DNA of 64,000 bases, taken from positions 1 to 64,000 of the forward strand of contig JAZQFS010000064.1 in the NCBI GenBank assembly GCA_045539625.1, read 5' to 3'. Origin of the DNA: UMGS1387 sp045539625. GTDB lineage: Bacteria > Bacillota > Clostridia > Oscillospirales > CAG-382. Shown in pieces: positions 25,001-33,328 of the stretch (the stretch's first letter is position 1; the number at the start of each line of letters is the position of its first letter). A model generated the notes under the pieces. It worked only from the letters and a program-made list of their open reading frames with translations. It searched no databases and was not told where the DNA came from. Position numbers and translations under genes: made by a program.

Positions 25001-27371
25001 CAACTTCACAAGAACAGACTCTCACGCCTTTGCAGACGGCAAGGTTACTATTGTTGCAGAAAGTGAAACAACCAAGGGCGACAGTATCATGAGAACGGAT
25101 AAGTTCAAGGGTATTGATACAAGCAAGGTTGATGCACTTCATATCAGAATGAAGGCGACAGATGCTTCAAATATAATCATATATCCCACCTTTGACTATG
25201 ATGCGGCTCACACCGCAGCAAAGAGCATGAAGGCTAAGTATACAACACCCGGCGAATGGCAGGATATTTACATTGACCTTCGTGAATCTCCCTTCTGGCA
25301 GGGTAAGCTCAGTAACCTGCGTCTTAACCTCTTTAACGGTGCTTACGGTACTTATGAGTGCGACACTATCGAGCTTATGACCTACGGCGACAAGTCAAAT
25401 GCGGAAACAGATGTATACGGCATTTTTGTTGACGGCGTAAAGCTTGACATCAGCAAGGGTTATATTAACGATGACGGCAGCGAAGTTTACCTTGCGGCAC
25501 TTCCCGTACAGGGCTTCTATGCTTGCACAAACATCTATCACGAGTGGTACCGCTTTGACGGCGAAGGTAAGCTTTACCTCAAGGCAGGCAACGGTGCAAA
25601 CGCTAAGGAAATAGTATTCACCGTCGGCTCAAAGACAGCGCTTGTTAACGGTACGGAAAAGACACTTGCAAAGGAATTCTATCTCTATGATGCAATTCCC
25701 GTGCTTCCCTTAAAGTTTGTATATGACAATTTGGGTATCAAGTACACCTATGATGAAACAAACGGCATCAAGACCGATATCAGAGGCGTGGATTTCACGG
25801 CAATTATTGACAGCAGAAAGTCACATCAGTATGACTTTAATGTTGCAGGCGACCTTGAAGGCTGGTCCTTCGGTAAGGCAACAGGCTTTGTTCTTGACGG
25901 TGCGGCAGTGGTTGTTCCCCTTGAGCAGTCAGGCGGAAAGTTTGACTCCATTTTCAGCACAACAAAGCTAAGACCTGAGGTTCTTGTTGCAACAAACTGC
26001 GACACAATTACCGTAAGAATGAAGTTCGAGTTTGCCGAAGGCGAAGAGCCTGAAGCATGGAGACTTACACCTCAGCTGTTCTTCAATACAAGCAGCGACA
26101 CATCTTTTGCAGCATCAAGACAGGTTAACGGTCAGAGATATTCAGAGGCTCCAATCGACGAAGAAGGCTGGGCAATCTTCACCTTTGATATGACAACCAA
26201 CGAAAACTGGAAGGGCTCTATCACAGAGTTGAGACTTGACCCCTCATCTTCAGGTGCAACAGCTATCATTGATTACATCAAGTGTAACCTTAAAGATACA
26301 GGTATTGACGAGGGTACAATCTACGAGGAACCCGAAGAAGTTGCTGTTAAAGAATACAACTTTGACGAAGAGGTTGACACAAAGATTATTTCCATGACAA
26401 GAGCAAACGCAGCCTATGAAAACGGTCACCTTGTTATGGAAGCCACACCAAAGGATAACGGCAAGTATGACCCCATCATCAATGTTAAGGAAGGCTTTGA
26501 TGCTTCAACCATTGGTAAGGTTGTTGTAAGATTAAAGCTTGAGGGTATTTCAGGCAATGAAGGCATTCAGCTTTACTTTGCTACTCCCGACGCAAATTAC
26601 TCTGCTGACAGATGTCTTTCATTAAGCTATTCGAAGCTTAAGGCTGATTCAGAAGGTTATTACACGGTTACATTTGACACCTCCAAGCTTACAGGCTGGA
26701 ACGGTGCAATCAAGTCCGTTCGTATAGACCCCTATAACTGTGCAGGTAAGGCTTATGTTGACTATATTAAGCTTTATGCACCAAAGGGTGGTGTGGTTGC
26801 CCCTGTACCTTCTACACCTGCGACACCGTCTACACCTGCTCCTTCCACTCCCGCAGAGCCTCAGAAGCCTGCAGTAAGTGCCGATGGAAAATTGGTGTTG
26901 ATAAACGGTGATGCCGAGGATACCTCCAATGACACAGCCTTCTATTCAATGTACGGCAGCAACAAGGTAAGCATTGTTGAAGACCCCACCAATCCAAAGA
27001 ACCACGTTTGGAGAATTGAGCCTACCAAGGAAGGCAAGATTTACACATCTCTGCTTCAGAAGGTAACACTTACTCCCGGAAAAACCTATCAGCTTGAGTT
27101 TGATATTTATGTTGTAAGCAATTTTAACGGTGAAGCAGTAGAAAAAGCGGGCTGCTTTGAAAATGTCATTTACAATGATGATAAGAAAAATCATACGAAG
27201 TTCGCAGCAAGCATCAATTCAGGCGAATGGAAGCATTGTAAAGCAGAGGTTGCAGTTGATGCATCTTCTGCTGACAGAAGCGGCGATGTAATCGGTATGT
27301 TTGTAAGTCCTCTGAATGATATTGGTTTAATATCTTTGGTTGACAATATGACAGTTACCGTTGTTGACTGA
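22029..27371 (+). CDS. SLH-anchored multidomain GH99-like glycan hydrolase (1780 residues)
   Basis: A cell-surface protein. Signal peptide (1-27, ending SAFA); three S-layer-homology repeats (about 35-215: SFTDVKETAWYASEI, KWYDVYLDYAEKYGII, VYPEDDFYDEILMLYKAGV); a laminin-G-like sandwich (about 290-410); a GH99/WbsX-like barrel (about 577-935) with YGWDFVAPYDELIP, MVEHGIDAFQPCWY and FFGTWNEYAEGHWLAP, whose Asn-Glu segment is typical of the family; a beta-sandwich (about 975-1120); a copper-amine-oxidase-N-like domain (VYGIFVDGVKLD, about 1130-1255); two more sandwiches ending DYIKC and DYIKLY; a Pro/Thr linker (about 1592-1612); and a C-terminal CBM4/9-like domain. GH99 relatives are endo-mannosidases; the true substrate is unknown. 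A terminator follows. Confidence 0.8.
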   Translation: MKKFLLGTFATATLALSLNVGASSAFAKVNNYADTSFTDVKETAWYASEIQSAYELGFMNGTSDTLMSPDGTVTVAQAVTIASRANAVYNGRSGELEKTTGTKWYDVYLDYAEKYGIIDKADYNSFDRAARRYEVALMFANALPESHYTAKNNVTSIPDVYPEDDFYDEILMLYKAGVVMGSDNYGTFFPNNSIKRSEIAAIINRAALPEGRKSGTLKEYTADRMDQAVLLIDDLTAITHGRKDDLGGTDLNHAWNVDDRGNPTLNKNANQTGSFSDMKDDALVAVRRYITPVTDQHVVLETRISLSDAGDGFSVYLSSPDKKPVVGFVSENGYWGVLGKTNTMSKIAYADGINDFKLDMDLAGKSATLFVNGELAATGEIGDFDCLNEISFSTSDEGKMSFGFVTTRLYMNYNLFDSFRWEAFEKAPYGYKTEGNVLVKTKTTGDFDSQSVMMNGASSASKSFEAIKNGFVVEAYVLPVSDTNKASVELKNGTETVVKIDMENGVYSIGGKKVWQYHGDIWQIVRVEKSSDGKTVVRLCGKDVYEFDYNGAVDSITITNEGKELWFDDVKAYNTYDFVDYVSQPVAVNEMDDYILTMSVCSLWHEGTHYGWDFVAPYDELIPIMGFYDEGLVETADWEIKYMVEHGIDAFQPCWYAGTSSTDNPMKIARNNQYAIHDGYFNAKYKDMLDICIMWENQGFTSGLTKEKFQKLLWNYWVDYYFTDPNYLTIDNKAFLTIYRMDVFLSCFTSGEEAMEVLNFMREDIKNYGYDDIIITFNCYSDNANKYDTTAKNAGLKFDGYVPYHWGINAHDPEFVKNQHNVGYKGEGDNFIVPCASTGRNIIGWEQTRSPIATHEQHVEVLEFIKNDYLKRAEADFGADSWQSKLVFFGTWNEYAEGHWLAPTGRNGNGPYFDYSSAWANVFTGVDTSVYDIEPTAGQKARIAYMYPAVDVPIRAWLLESDGEEAPTEEEIPTTVVAKVDFTNEEHQKTFNFTRTDSHAFADGKVTIVAESETTKGDSIMRTDKFKGIDTSKVDALHIRMKATDASNIIIYPTFDYDAAHTAAKSMKAKYTTPGEWQDIYIDLRESPFWQGKLSNLRLNLFNGAYGTYECDTIELMTYGDKSNAETDVYGIFVDGVKLDISKGYINDDGSEVYLAALPVQGFYACTNIYHEWYRFDGEGKLYLKAGNGANAKEIVFTVGSKTALVNGTEKTLAKEFYLYDAIPVLPLKFVYDNLGIKYTYDETNGIKTDIRGVDFTAIIDSRKSHQYDFNVAGDLEGWSFGKATGFVLDGAAVVVPLEQSGGKFDSIFSTTKLRPEVLVATNCDTITVRMKFEFAEGEEPEAWRLTPQLFFNTSSDTSFAASRQVNGQRYSEAPIDEEGWAIFTFDMTTNENWKGSITELRLDPSSSGATAIIDYIKCNLKDTGIDEGTIYEEPEEVAVKEYNFDEEVDTKIISMTRANAAYENGHLVMEATPKDNGKYDPIINVKEGFDASTIGKVVVRLKLEGISGNEGIQLYFATPDANYSADRCLSLSYSKLKADSEGYYTVTFDTSKLTGWNGAIKSVRIDPYNCAGKAYVDYIKLYAPKGGVVAPVPSTPATPSTPAPSTPAEPQKPAVSADGKLVLINGDAEDTSNDTAFYSMYGSNKVSIVEDPTNPKNHVWRIEPTKEGKIYTSLLQKVTLTPGKTYQLEFDIYVVSNFNGEAVEKAGCFENVIYNDDKKNHTKFAASINSGEWKHCKAEVAVDASSADRSGDVIGMFVSPLNDIGLISLVDNMTVTVVD

Positions 27372-27388
27372 CAATAATTCCATATATA

Positions 27389-27417
27389 AAGACGGCTCGA
27401 AAGAGTCGTCTTTTTTT
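27389..27417 (+). terminator. Terminator after SLH enzyme gene
   Basis: AAGACGGCTC-gaaa-GAGTCGTCTT stem followed by seven T. Confidence 0.85.
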
Positions 27418-27427
27418 GCTTATTCTA

Positions 27428-27456
27428 TTGCATTTTGAAAAATGTAGTGTTATAAT
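27428..27456 (+). promoter_or_regulatory. Promoter of SGNH hydrolase gene at 27507
   Basis: TTGCAT (27428-27433), 17-bp spacer, TATAAT (27451-27456). Confidence 0.7.
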
Positions 27457-27506
27457 ACAAGTGAATTGACAAATCAGTTCAAATTTCAGCTAAAAAGGTG
27501 ATTATT

Positions 27507-28130
27507 ATGAAGAAAATACTTTTTCAGGGCGACTCCATAACAGACTGCGGAAGAAGCAGAGATAATGACGGCTATAAGGGACACGGCTATCCCAATAAGG
27601 TTATGGGCGTGCTGGGTTATGACTTCCCCGGTGAATATGAATTTATCAACAGAGGCGTAGGCGGCGACAGAATTGTAAGCGTATACGCAAGAATAAAGTC
27701 TGATATCATCAACTTAAAGCCTGACTATATGAGCCTTCTTATCGGTGTAAACGACGTGTGGCACGAGGTTGGCTGGCAGAACGGCGTAGATGCCGAAAAG
27801 TTTGAAAAGATTTATGATATGCTTCTTACTGAAATCAAGGAAGCACTTCCTAACATAAAGATTATGCTTTTGGGTGCTTATGTAACAAAGGGCAAGGCAA
27901 CAGAGGGAGCATGGGACTACTTCTCGGAAGAAGTTGCAAAGAGAGCAGCTGTTGCCAAGAAGCTTGCCGAAAAGCACGGACTTGTGTATGTTCCTCTTCA
28001 GGAACGCTTTGACGAAGCTATTGCAAAGCAGCCTGAGCCCTACTGGACACAGGAAGGCGTTCATCCCACACCTATGGGACATGAGCTTATTGCAAGAGAA
28101 TGGTTAAAAGCATTTGAAACAATAAAGTAA
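27507..28130 (+). CDS. SGNH/GDSL hydrolase, probable carbohydrate esterase
   Basis: A 207-residue cytosolic esterase of the SGNH fold. Block I FQGDSITDCGR (nucleophile Ser), block II Gly in NRGVGGDRI, block III LIGVNDVW (Asn) and block V GVHPTPMGHELIA (Asp-His or His pair) are all present. Relatives remove acetyl groups from sugars or act on acyl esters. ATG at 27507 has AAAAAGGTG ten bases upstream and is chosen over the GTG at 27498, which lies inside the ribosome site. It stands alone with its own promoter and shares a convergent terminator with the next SGNH gene. Confidence 0.88.
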   Translation: MKKILFQGDSITDCGRSRDNDGYKGHGYPNKVMGVLGYDFPGEYEFINRGVGGDRIVSVYARIKSDIINLKPDYMSLLIGVNDVWHEVGWQNGVDAEKFEKIYDMLLTEIKEALPNIKIMLLGAYVTKGKATEGAWDYFSEEVAKRAAVAKKLAEKHGLVYVPLQERFDEAIAKQPEPYWTQEGVHPTPMGHELIAREWLKAFETIK

Positions 28131-28145
28131 TTACCGTAAAACAAT

Positions 28146-28182
28146 AAGAGAGTCGAAGCAAAATGCCTCGGCTCTCTTTTTT
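28146..28182. terminator. Bidirectional terminator between two convergent SGNH genes
   Basis: AAGAGAGTCGA/TCGGCTCTCTT stem with one G-U pair and a T-run. Confidence 0.8.
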
Positions 28183-28194
28183 GTTATATGCTTT

Positions 28195-28848
28195 TTAAAA
28201 TTGGTCAAGCTCTTCTTTAAGTGCTTCTCTGAAGTAATCAGCAAAAATATCGTAGCCTTCTTTGTTGAAATGAACACCGTCCTGTACAAAAATGTCAGGA
28301 TTTTCAAAAGGCTTGTAGTTATGCAAATCAAGGAAGAAACAGTTGGGCGTGTTTTCAGCAAGTTCTTTTAAAAGGCTGTCATATTCACGCTTTTTTGCAA
28401 GGTTTTCGGGTGTTTCCTCTTTTCTGCGGCAGGATGAGCATAAGTAAATGCGTGTGTCGGGAAAATCAGCTCTTGTATACGCAACCACTCTTTGTGCAAG
28501 TTCAAAACATTCCTCTGTGGAATATCCGAAGCAGCCGCCGTTGCCCGAAGGCTTGTAAACAAGCACCTTTGGTGCTAAAGGCAGTACCATTCTGTGATAA
28601 TAGTATACGTGATGCTCCTCACCGCTTGAACCAAAGCCGCGGTTTATACAGCATTTTGCACCGCTTTTGCCTTTTAACGCTTCTTCAAGTGGAGTCATGC
28701 CCCAGCTTTCTTTCCATCTTGTAAAGTTGGACGGACCGTAAAATACGATTTTTCCTTTTTCTATCGGCTCTTTTTCGTACTCCTGTACAACATTTTCCAT
28801 TGAGCTGATCCAAAGCTCAATAACCTTTAATCCTACTCTTACCGGCAT
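28195..28848 (-). CDS. SGNH hydrolase
   Basis: A 217-residue hydrolase, third gene of a minus-strand operon. The block I region is unusual: KIVFYGPSNFTRW carries Ser in PSN where GDS is normal. Block II is INRGFGSSGEEH, block III YKPSGNGGCFG (Asn), and block V DGVHFNKEGYDIFADYF (Asp-x-x-His). This pattern is found in a subgroup of SGNH proteins near pectin and carbohydrate genes. No signal peptide. AGGAGG precedes the ATG; 19 bp separate it from the sugar isomerase gene. Confidence 0.8.
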   Translation of the reverse strand: MPVRVGLKVIELWISSMENVVQEYEKEPIEKGKIVFYGPSNFTRWKESWGMTPLEEALKGKSGAKCCINRGFGSSGEEHHVYYYHRMVLPLAPKVLVYKPSGNGGCFGYSTEECFELAQRVVAYTRADFPDTRIYLCSSCRRKEETPENLAKKREYDSLLKELAENTPNCFFLDLHNYKPFENPDIFVQDGVHFNKEGYDIFADYFREALKEELDQF

Positions 28849-28867
28849 AATATTTACCTCCTATTAT

Positions 28868-29785
28868 TTACGCACCGTATCTTGTATCAAGAAAATGGCG
28901 CATTACTTTTACTGCAAATTCTGCTGTCTGCTTTTCAAAGTCTTTGCCGAAATGACCGAGACTCAGCTCCATATTGTAAACACCCTTGTAGCCGATTTCA
29001 TCAAGTGCATCAAATACATCGTTCCAGTCAATACATCCTGTAAGAGGAATCTTGTGCTGGTCGGTTAAGGTGTCGTTGTCGTTAAGGTGCAGAACTTCAA
29101 TTTTGCTTCCCAACATTCTGATAACATCGGCAGGGGAAGGGTTATTGTTAAAACGTAAAGCCTTGTTGGAGTGACCTGTATCGGCACACATTACAAAGTA
29201 GTCTGCATTGTCGCCGTAAGCGGCAATACGGTTGTAGCTCTTTAAAAACTCATCTGCATTGCCGAAAAAGTCGCAGCACTTTTTGCTGGGAGCATCGCCG
29301 AAGGTTTCGGTAGCAATCTTGATGCCGTACTGCTTTGCAAAGTCAAGGTACTTGCAGAACATTTCAAAGTTTAAGTCACGCATAAGCTTGGGATCGCAAT
29401 CGGGACCCATTCTGCAGGTGGTGACGGAGTGCATAACACAAACGGGTGCACCAAGAGTCTTTGCAACAAGACAGTCAAGTCTTGCGTTTTTTACCATTGC
29501 ATCGTTCCATTCGGGGTCGTCCGTGAAGCCTTCAATTCTGCCGTGAGTCTGGCTTATTTCAAGACCGATGCTGTCGGCAATGTTCTTTATTCCTGTGAAA
29601 TATGAGATTATTTCATCATCGCTCTTGTGAAAAATGCTGTCTTCCTTGCAGTAGTCATAGTGAGGGTGGCAGGTGTCAAAGTCAACAGCATCCGCACCTA
29701 TGCTTTTTGCAAATCTTATCGCTTCCTCGTCGCCGTACTTTCTCTGAAGACCGCCGATGGAAAAGCCTACCTTTTTGTGTGCCAT
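28868..29785 (-). CDS. Sugar phosphate isomerase/epimerase-like TIM barrel
   Basis: A 305-residue protein of the xylose-isomerase-like TIM-barrel superfamily. Metal ligands are recognisable in KIATETFGD (Glu), MCADTGHSNKA (Asp/His), EVLHLNDND (His) and YNMELSLGHFGKD (Glu). Members isomerise or epimerise keto sugars, or dehydrate inositol derivatives; the substrate cannot be told. It sits between the beta-helix hydrolase gene and the SGNH gene with gaps of 13 and 19 bp, clearly one operon. GGGAG precedes the ATG. Confidence 0.85.
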   Translation of the reverse strand: MAHKKVGFSIGGLQRKYGDEEAIRFAKSIGADAVDFDTCHPHYDYCKEDSIFHKSDDEIISYFTGIKNIADSIGLEISQTHGRIEGFTDDPEWNDAMVKNARLDCLVAKTLGAPVCVMHSVTTCRMGPDCDPKLMRDLNFEMFCKYLDFAKQYGIKIATETFGDAPSKKCCDFFGNADEFLKSYNRIAAYGDNADYFVMCADTGHSNKALRFNNNPSPADVIRMLGSKIEVLHLNDNDTLTDQHKIPLTGCIDWNDVFDALDEIGYKGVYNMELSLGHFGKDFEKQTAEFAVKVMRHFLDTRYGA

Positions 29786-29798
29786 AACAAAACTCCCT

Positions 29799-31202
29799 TT
29801 ATTCTATAGTAACATTGGTAACTCTTTCGCCTGTGTCAATACGAAGTTCATCGAGGCTTTCCATCTTTTTGCCGTTGATAACAATGTTTTCAAAGTGAAC
29901 GCCGTCAATGTGAGTATCAGGGGCATTTGCCTTTATGTATGAAGCGGGTGTACGTCCTGCTTCGTCTGTAACATAAATATCCTTGAAGTATACGTTCTTG
30001 ATGTTGCCTGTCCTGTCGTCCTTTGAGTACATTGTTCTCTGGGTTGCAACAACGCAAAGATAAGGCATAAAGTTTTCGTTGGGGTTTACATAAACCTGAC
30101 CAACCTCCTGCTGCATAACAGAGGCGTACCACTTTGCTGTGTACTCACATCGGATATCTTCAAAATAGATGTTGGAAAACTCAGCTCTGTCGCCGTGCTG
30201 AACGTCCATCATAACAGACATTCCGTGGATTATGTCAATGTTTTTAAACTTGATTCCCGAGAAGGAAGGTGCACAGGTTTCTGCACCAAGCTCAATTGCT
30301 CTGCCCCAGTCACACCACAGCACGCAGTTTTCTGCATAGATGTTCTGTACGGGCATGGTGGTGTTTCCGCAAAGTCCCTTTACAACGATGCAGTCATCGT
30401 AGTTACGCAGATAGCTGTTTCTGAGAATACAGTTTGTTGCGTTTGTGAAGTCAACACCGTCGGAATTGTATCTCCACATGCCACAAAGCTTGATGTTGTC
30501 AACAACAACATTCTTGCAGCCCTCATAGTGCATACTCCATGCACTTGCATCAACACAGACAATACCTTCAACGTGTACGTTTTCGCATTTTCTGAAGTTT
30601 ACAATTGAACCCTGACCACGCTCAAGCAGACTGTTGTCAACAATTCCGTAGCCCATTATTGTGACGTTCTTTTTTTCAGTTGCGCCGAAGCCGCCGTAAA
30701 CAACGGCATCCTTGTCAACGTAAACGGTCTGATTGTCTTCAAGTATAAGCTGTTTTTCAAGATAATGAACACCCGGACCGAAGTAGATTACGTTGTCATC
30801 ATTTTCCGAAACGGAAAATTCCTTTTCAGGATCGATGAATACCGTAACAACATTGTGTGTGTCGTCAAATTCAACGGAATACTGACCGACACCGGGGAAG
30901 GTTATGCTTGCTGTGTTGCCGTCCACTTTTGCTGCAACATTCTTTGAAAGAGGGCGGACTGTTACCTTGGAAAATGCCTTTTCGGGGGTGATTTCAAGAG
31001 TGACTTCTCCGCTTGCTCCAAGAGAAACAAAGCTTGTAGGCTCGGTCTGCTCAATAGGTCTTTGATAGCCCGGCCATACCTGATTTATGGGATATGCGGA
31101 GACAGGAGTGGTTATGGATTTCAATTCCTTGCCTTCGCAGGTGATTCTAAGATTTTCGGAAATTTTGTTATACTTTTCGGGGTAATTATATAAAACAGAC
31201 AT
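29799..31202 (-). CDS. Right-handed beta-helix glycoside hydrolase, GH28/GH49-like
   Basis: A 467-residue protein; an N-terminal sandwich of about 150 residues precedes a parallel beta-helix. The helix carries YNSDGVDF (about residue 247) and RNYDDCIVVKG (about 269), matching the three catalytic aspartates of GH28 polygalacturonases, but the GHG and RIK motifs of pectinases are not visible; instead there is DWGRAIELGAET. The N-terminal domain plus this core resembles GH49 dextranases and related enzymes. No signal peptide at the chosen ATG (31202), which has GGCGG before it; a longer frame starting at 31262 is less likely. First gene of the operon with the isomerase and SGNH genes. Confidence 0.75.
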   Translation of the reverse strand: MSVLYNYPEKYNKISENLRITCEGKELKSITTPVSAYPINQVWPGYQRPIEQTEPTSFVSLGASGEVTLEITPEKAFSKVTVRPLSKNVAAKVDGNTASITFPGVGQYSVEFDDTHNVVTVFIDPEKEFSVSENDDNVIYFGPGVHYLEKQLILEDNQTVYVDKDAVVYGGFGATEKKNVTIMGYGIVDNSLLERGQGSIVNFRKCENVHVEGIVCVDASAWSMHYEGCKNVVVDNIKLCGMWRYNSDGVDFTNATNCILRNSYLRNYDDCIVVKGLCGNTTMPVQNIYAENCVLWCDWGRAIELGAETCAPSFSGIKFKNIDIIHGMSVMMDVQHGDRAEFSNIYFEDIRCEYTAKWYASVMQQEVGQVYVNPNENFMPYLCVVATQRTMYSKDDRTGNIKNVYFKDIYVTDEAGRTPASYIKANAPDTHIDGVHFENIVINGKKMESLDELRIDTGERVTNVTIE

Positions 31203-31276
31203 AATGATACCGCCTTTCCTTGTTGATAAGTTGATTATAATACAAATAATGGGTTTTGTCAATCAGAAAAGAGCAG

Positions 31277-32005
31277 TCATCTGAGTGTTTTTTTCAGCGC
31301 ATGGCTAAGAGATGAGGCGTATTTGAACCCCGTCATATCTGCTGCAGCCTGAAGTGATGAGCCTGCTGAAACTAACTCCTTTGCAATGCTTAACCTGAGT
31401 CTTGATAAATAAACGTGAGGTGTTATGCCGAAAGCCTTCTTGAATTTTCGGATAAAATAGTCCTCATTGAGAAATAAGTGTTGTGCTATTTCTCTCACGG
31501 TTATATCGTTCATATAATTTTTTTCTATGTACCGTATACTGTCGGTAATGTCGGTGCTTTGCACCTGAGAAACGGGATGCAGCGATAAAAACAAAGTCAA
31601 AAAAGCCTCTAACGCTTTTGCGGCGATATCTTTGTTTTGCTGAATGGGTGATGCCTTGAAATTTGCTGCTGTGCTTTCCATTATATGAAGAAAAACGGGG
31701 AAAAGAGGGTGTTCATCAATTGATGCACAGATAAAGGATGCAGATACTGCTGACGGAGTCATTATAAAGTTGTAAAAAAGATGGTCAAGCCTGTCATTTG
31801 GATCCTGTCTGATTATAAAAGGAAGTGTGGAGGGGAAAAGGTAGAAATGATTGTGCTTTAACAAGACTTCCTCGGTGCCTGTGCGGAAATAGGCAGAACC
31901 GCCTGTTACATAATAGAGTCTGTAGGGTGTAGGTATATCCTGAGTAAGCCAGTTTACAGGTGCTTTACACTTGCCGCAGGCAAGTAAGTTTACATTTACT
32001 TTGAT
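31277..32005 (-). CDS. AraC-family regulator, apparent ATC start
   Basis: About 242 residues with a cupin-like N-terminal half (LACGKCKAPVNWL ... YVTGGSAYFRTGTEEVLLK ... YLFPSTLPF) and a C-terminal double HTH (ITVREIAQHLFLNEDYFIRKFKK, LQAAADMTGFKYASSLSHALKK). The reading frame is open back to a TGA at about 32018. No ATG, GTG or TTG occurs before a TTG at 31864, which would delete a third of the cupin domain. An ATC at 32003-32005 lies six bases after GAGGAAG, so I take it as the start; a mutated ATG or sequencing error are alternatives. It lies 74 bp upstream of the beta-helix hydrolase operon and is divergent from GH29. Confidence 0.7.
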   Translation of the reverse strand: MKVNVNLLACGKCKAPVNWLTQDIPTPYRLYYVTGGSAYFRTGTEEVLLKHNHFYLFPSTLPFIIRQDPNDRLDHLFYNFIMTPSAVSASFICASIDEHPLFPVFLHIMESTAANFKASPIQQNKDIAAKALEAFLTLFLSLHPVSQVQSTDITDSIRYIEKNYMNDITVREIAQHLFLNEDYFIRKFKKAFGITPHVYLSRLRLSIAKELVSAGSSLQAAADMTGFKYASSLSHALKKTLR

Positions 32006-32147
32006 AAGAACACTTCCTCAAAGTCGATTTTGAACAATGGTATTTACAATTGCAGTTATTTACAAGTGTCATTGTTTGTTTTACACTTAATTATAACACA
32101 GGCAAATGATGTGTACAAGATTTTTCACAAAAAAGGAGCAAATAAAA

Positions 32148-33104
32148 ATGACAAACAAGGAATGGTTTAAAAAAGCGGGCTTCGGAATGATGCTTCACTG
32201 GGGGCTGTATTCTCTTCTCGGCGGTGAGTGGAAGGGACAGAGAATGGATTATATCGGAGAATGGGTAATGTCAAAATACCGTATTCCAAATAAGGAATAC
32301 GAAAAGCTTGCGGGTATATTCAATCCTATATATTTTGATGCCGAGGAATGGGTAAAAAGTGCAAAAAATGCAGGTATGGAATATATGGTTTTTACGTCCA
32401 AGCACCACGAAGGCTTTGCTATGTTTCACTCGAAGGTTGACAAGTATAATGTGGTAGATGCAACGCCCTTTAAGAGGGATGTTGTGTATGAGCTTGCCAA
32501 TGCCTGTGCTCGTCACAATATGAAGTTTGGACTGTATTATTCACAGATACTTGACTGGCATGAGCAAAACGGCGGAGGCTACGAATCCCGTAAAGCCAAT
32601 TTTGGTATGAGCTGGGATAACGACTGGGACTTTCCCGAAAAAAGCAAAAAGGATTATTTGCAGTGCTATGAGAAGAAAATAAAGCCTCAGGTTAAGGAAA
32701 TTCTGACACAGTACGGCGACCTTTGTCTTATATGGTTCGACAACGGCTCGGTGGGGATCCCCGCACAGTGCTCAAAGGAGCTGCTGGATATGGTTAAGCA
32801 TTATCAGCCCGACTGTCTTGTAAATTCCAGAATAGGTAACGGAATGGGCGACTACCGTTCCTGCGGTGACAATGAGCTGCCCGATGCAAGTATGACAGAT
32901 GAGCTTATTGAATCCCCCATCACCCTTAATAAAACCTGGGGATACAAGTCATTTGACAATGAATGGAAAAGTGCCGATAAAGTCAAAGAAATTCTTGATA
33001 AATGCAAGTCTCACGGTGCAAATTTATTGCTTAACATAGGTCCTGACGGACTTGGACGGTTGCCTGCACCTGCAATTGATATTCTTAATTCGGTAAGACA
33101 GTAA
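32148..33104 (+). CDS. GH29 alpha-L-fucosidase
   Basis: A 318-residue retaining fucosidase of family 29, catalytic domain only. FGMMLHWGLYSLLGGEW at the N-terminus, EYMVFTSKHHEGFAMFHS, KFGLYYSQILDWH, and the nucleophile Asp in LIWFDNGS (about residue 195). ATG at 32148 follows AAAAGGAG by nine bases; an upstream in-frame ATG at 32106 is less likely. No signal peptide, so it would act inside on short oligosaccharides. The last seven codons lie in a 250-bp segment duplicated in inverted form at 40614-40863. Confidence 0.92.
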   Translation: MTNKEWFKKAGFGMMLHWGLYSLLGGEWKGQRMDYIGEWVMSKYRIPNKEYEKLAGIFNPIYFDAEEWVKSAKNAGMEYMVFTSKHHEGFAMFHSKVDKYNVVDATPFKRDVVYELANACARHNMKFGLYYSQILDWHEQNGGGYESRKANFGMSWDNDWDFPEKSKKDYLQCYEKKIKPQVKEILTQYGDLCLIWFDNGSVGIPAQCSKELLDMVKHYQPDCLVNSRIGNGMGDYRSCGDNELPDASMTDELIESPITLNKTWGYKSFDNEWKSADKVKEILDKCKSHGANLLLNIGPDGLGRLPAPAIDILNSVRQ

Positions 33105-33110
33105 AAAAAT

Positions 33111-33165
33111 GACCACTGACGGGTTTGTCAGTGGTCTGAAGGAGCATTCAAGTGCTCCTTTTTTT
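33111..33165 (+). terminator. Double-hairpin terminator after GH29
   Basis: GACCACTGAC/GTCAGTGGTC stem, then GGAGCA/TGCTCC stem followed by eight T. The same pair occurs inverted at 40784-40839. Confidence 0.85.
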
Positions 33166-33166
33166 A

Positions 33167-33328
33167 GTCAAATATATCTTCTTTTTCTTTGTCAAAGGAC
33201 AGAATACTTCCGTCCTCGGCAGATACTTCAATGTCGTACTCATAGCTGCCTGCTTTAAATTCGATGTCGTAGTAAAGTACTCCGTCATCTCTGTCAAGCT
33301 CGACTTTTACAAATTTTGCATCCTTTGC
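33167..33328 (-). pseudogene. Truncated PepSY-domain gene fragment
   Basis: The 3' end of a PepSY gene, translated as VKVELDRDDGVLYY ... ILSFDKEKEDIFD, differing at only two residues from the end of the intact gene at 40170. Everything upstream (signal peptide, copper-amine-oxidase-like domain) is missing, and the frame before it is unrelated sequence. It is a duplicated remnant. Confidence 0.88.

Larger units (their letters stand above)
33079..33328 (-). repeat. 250-bp inverted duplication, left copy
   Basis: The reverse complement equals 40614-40863 over 250 bp with four mismatches and no gaps. It includes the last codons of GH29, two terminator hairpins and the last 55 codons of a PepSY protein. 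Outside the limits the similarity stops abruptly on both sides. Confidence 0.95.
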
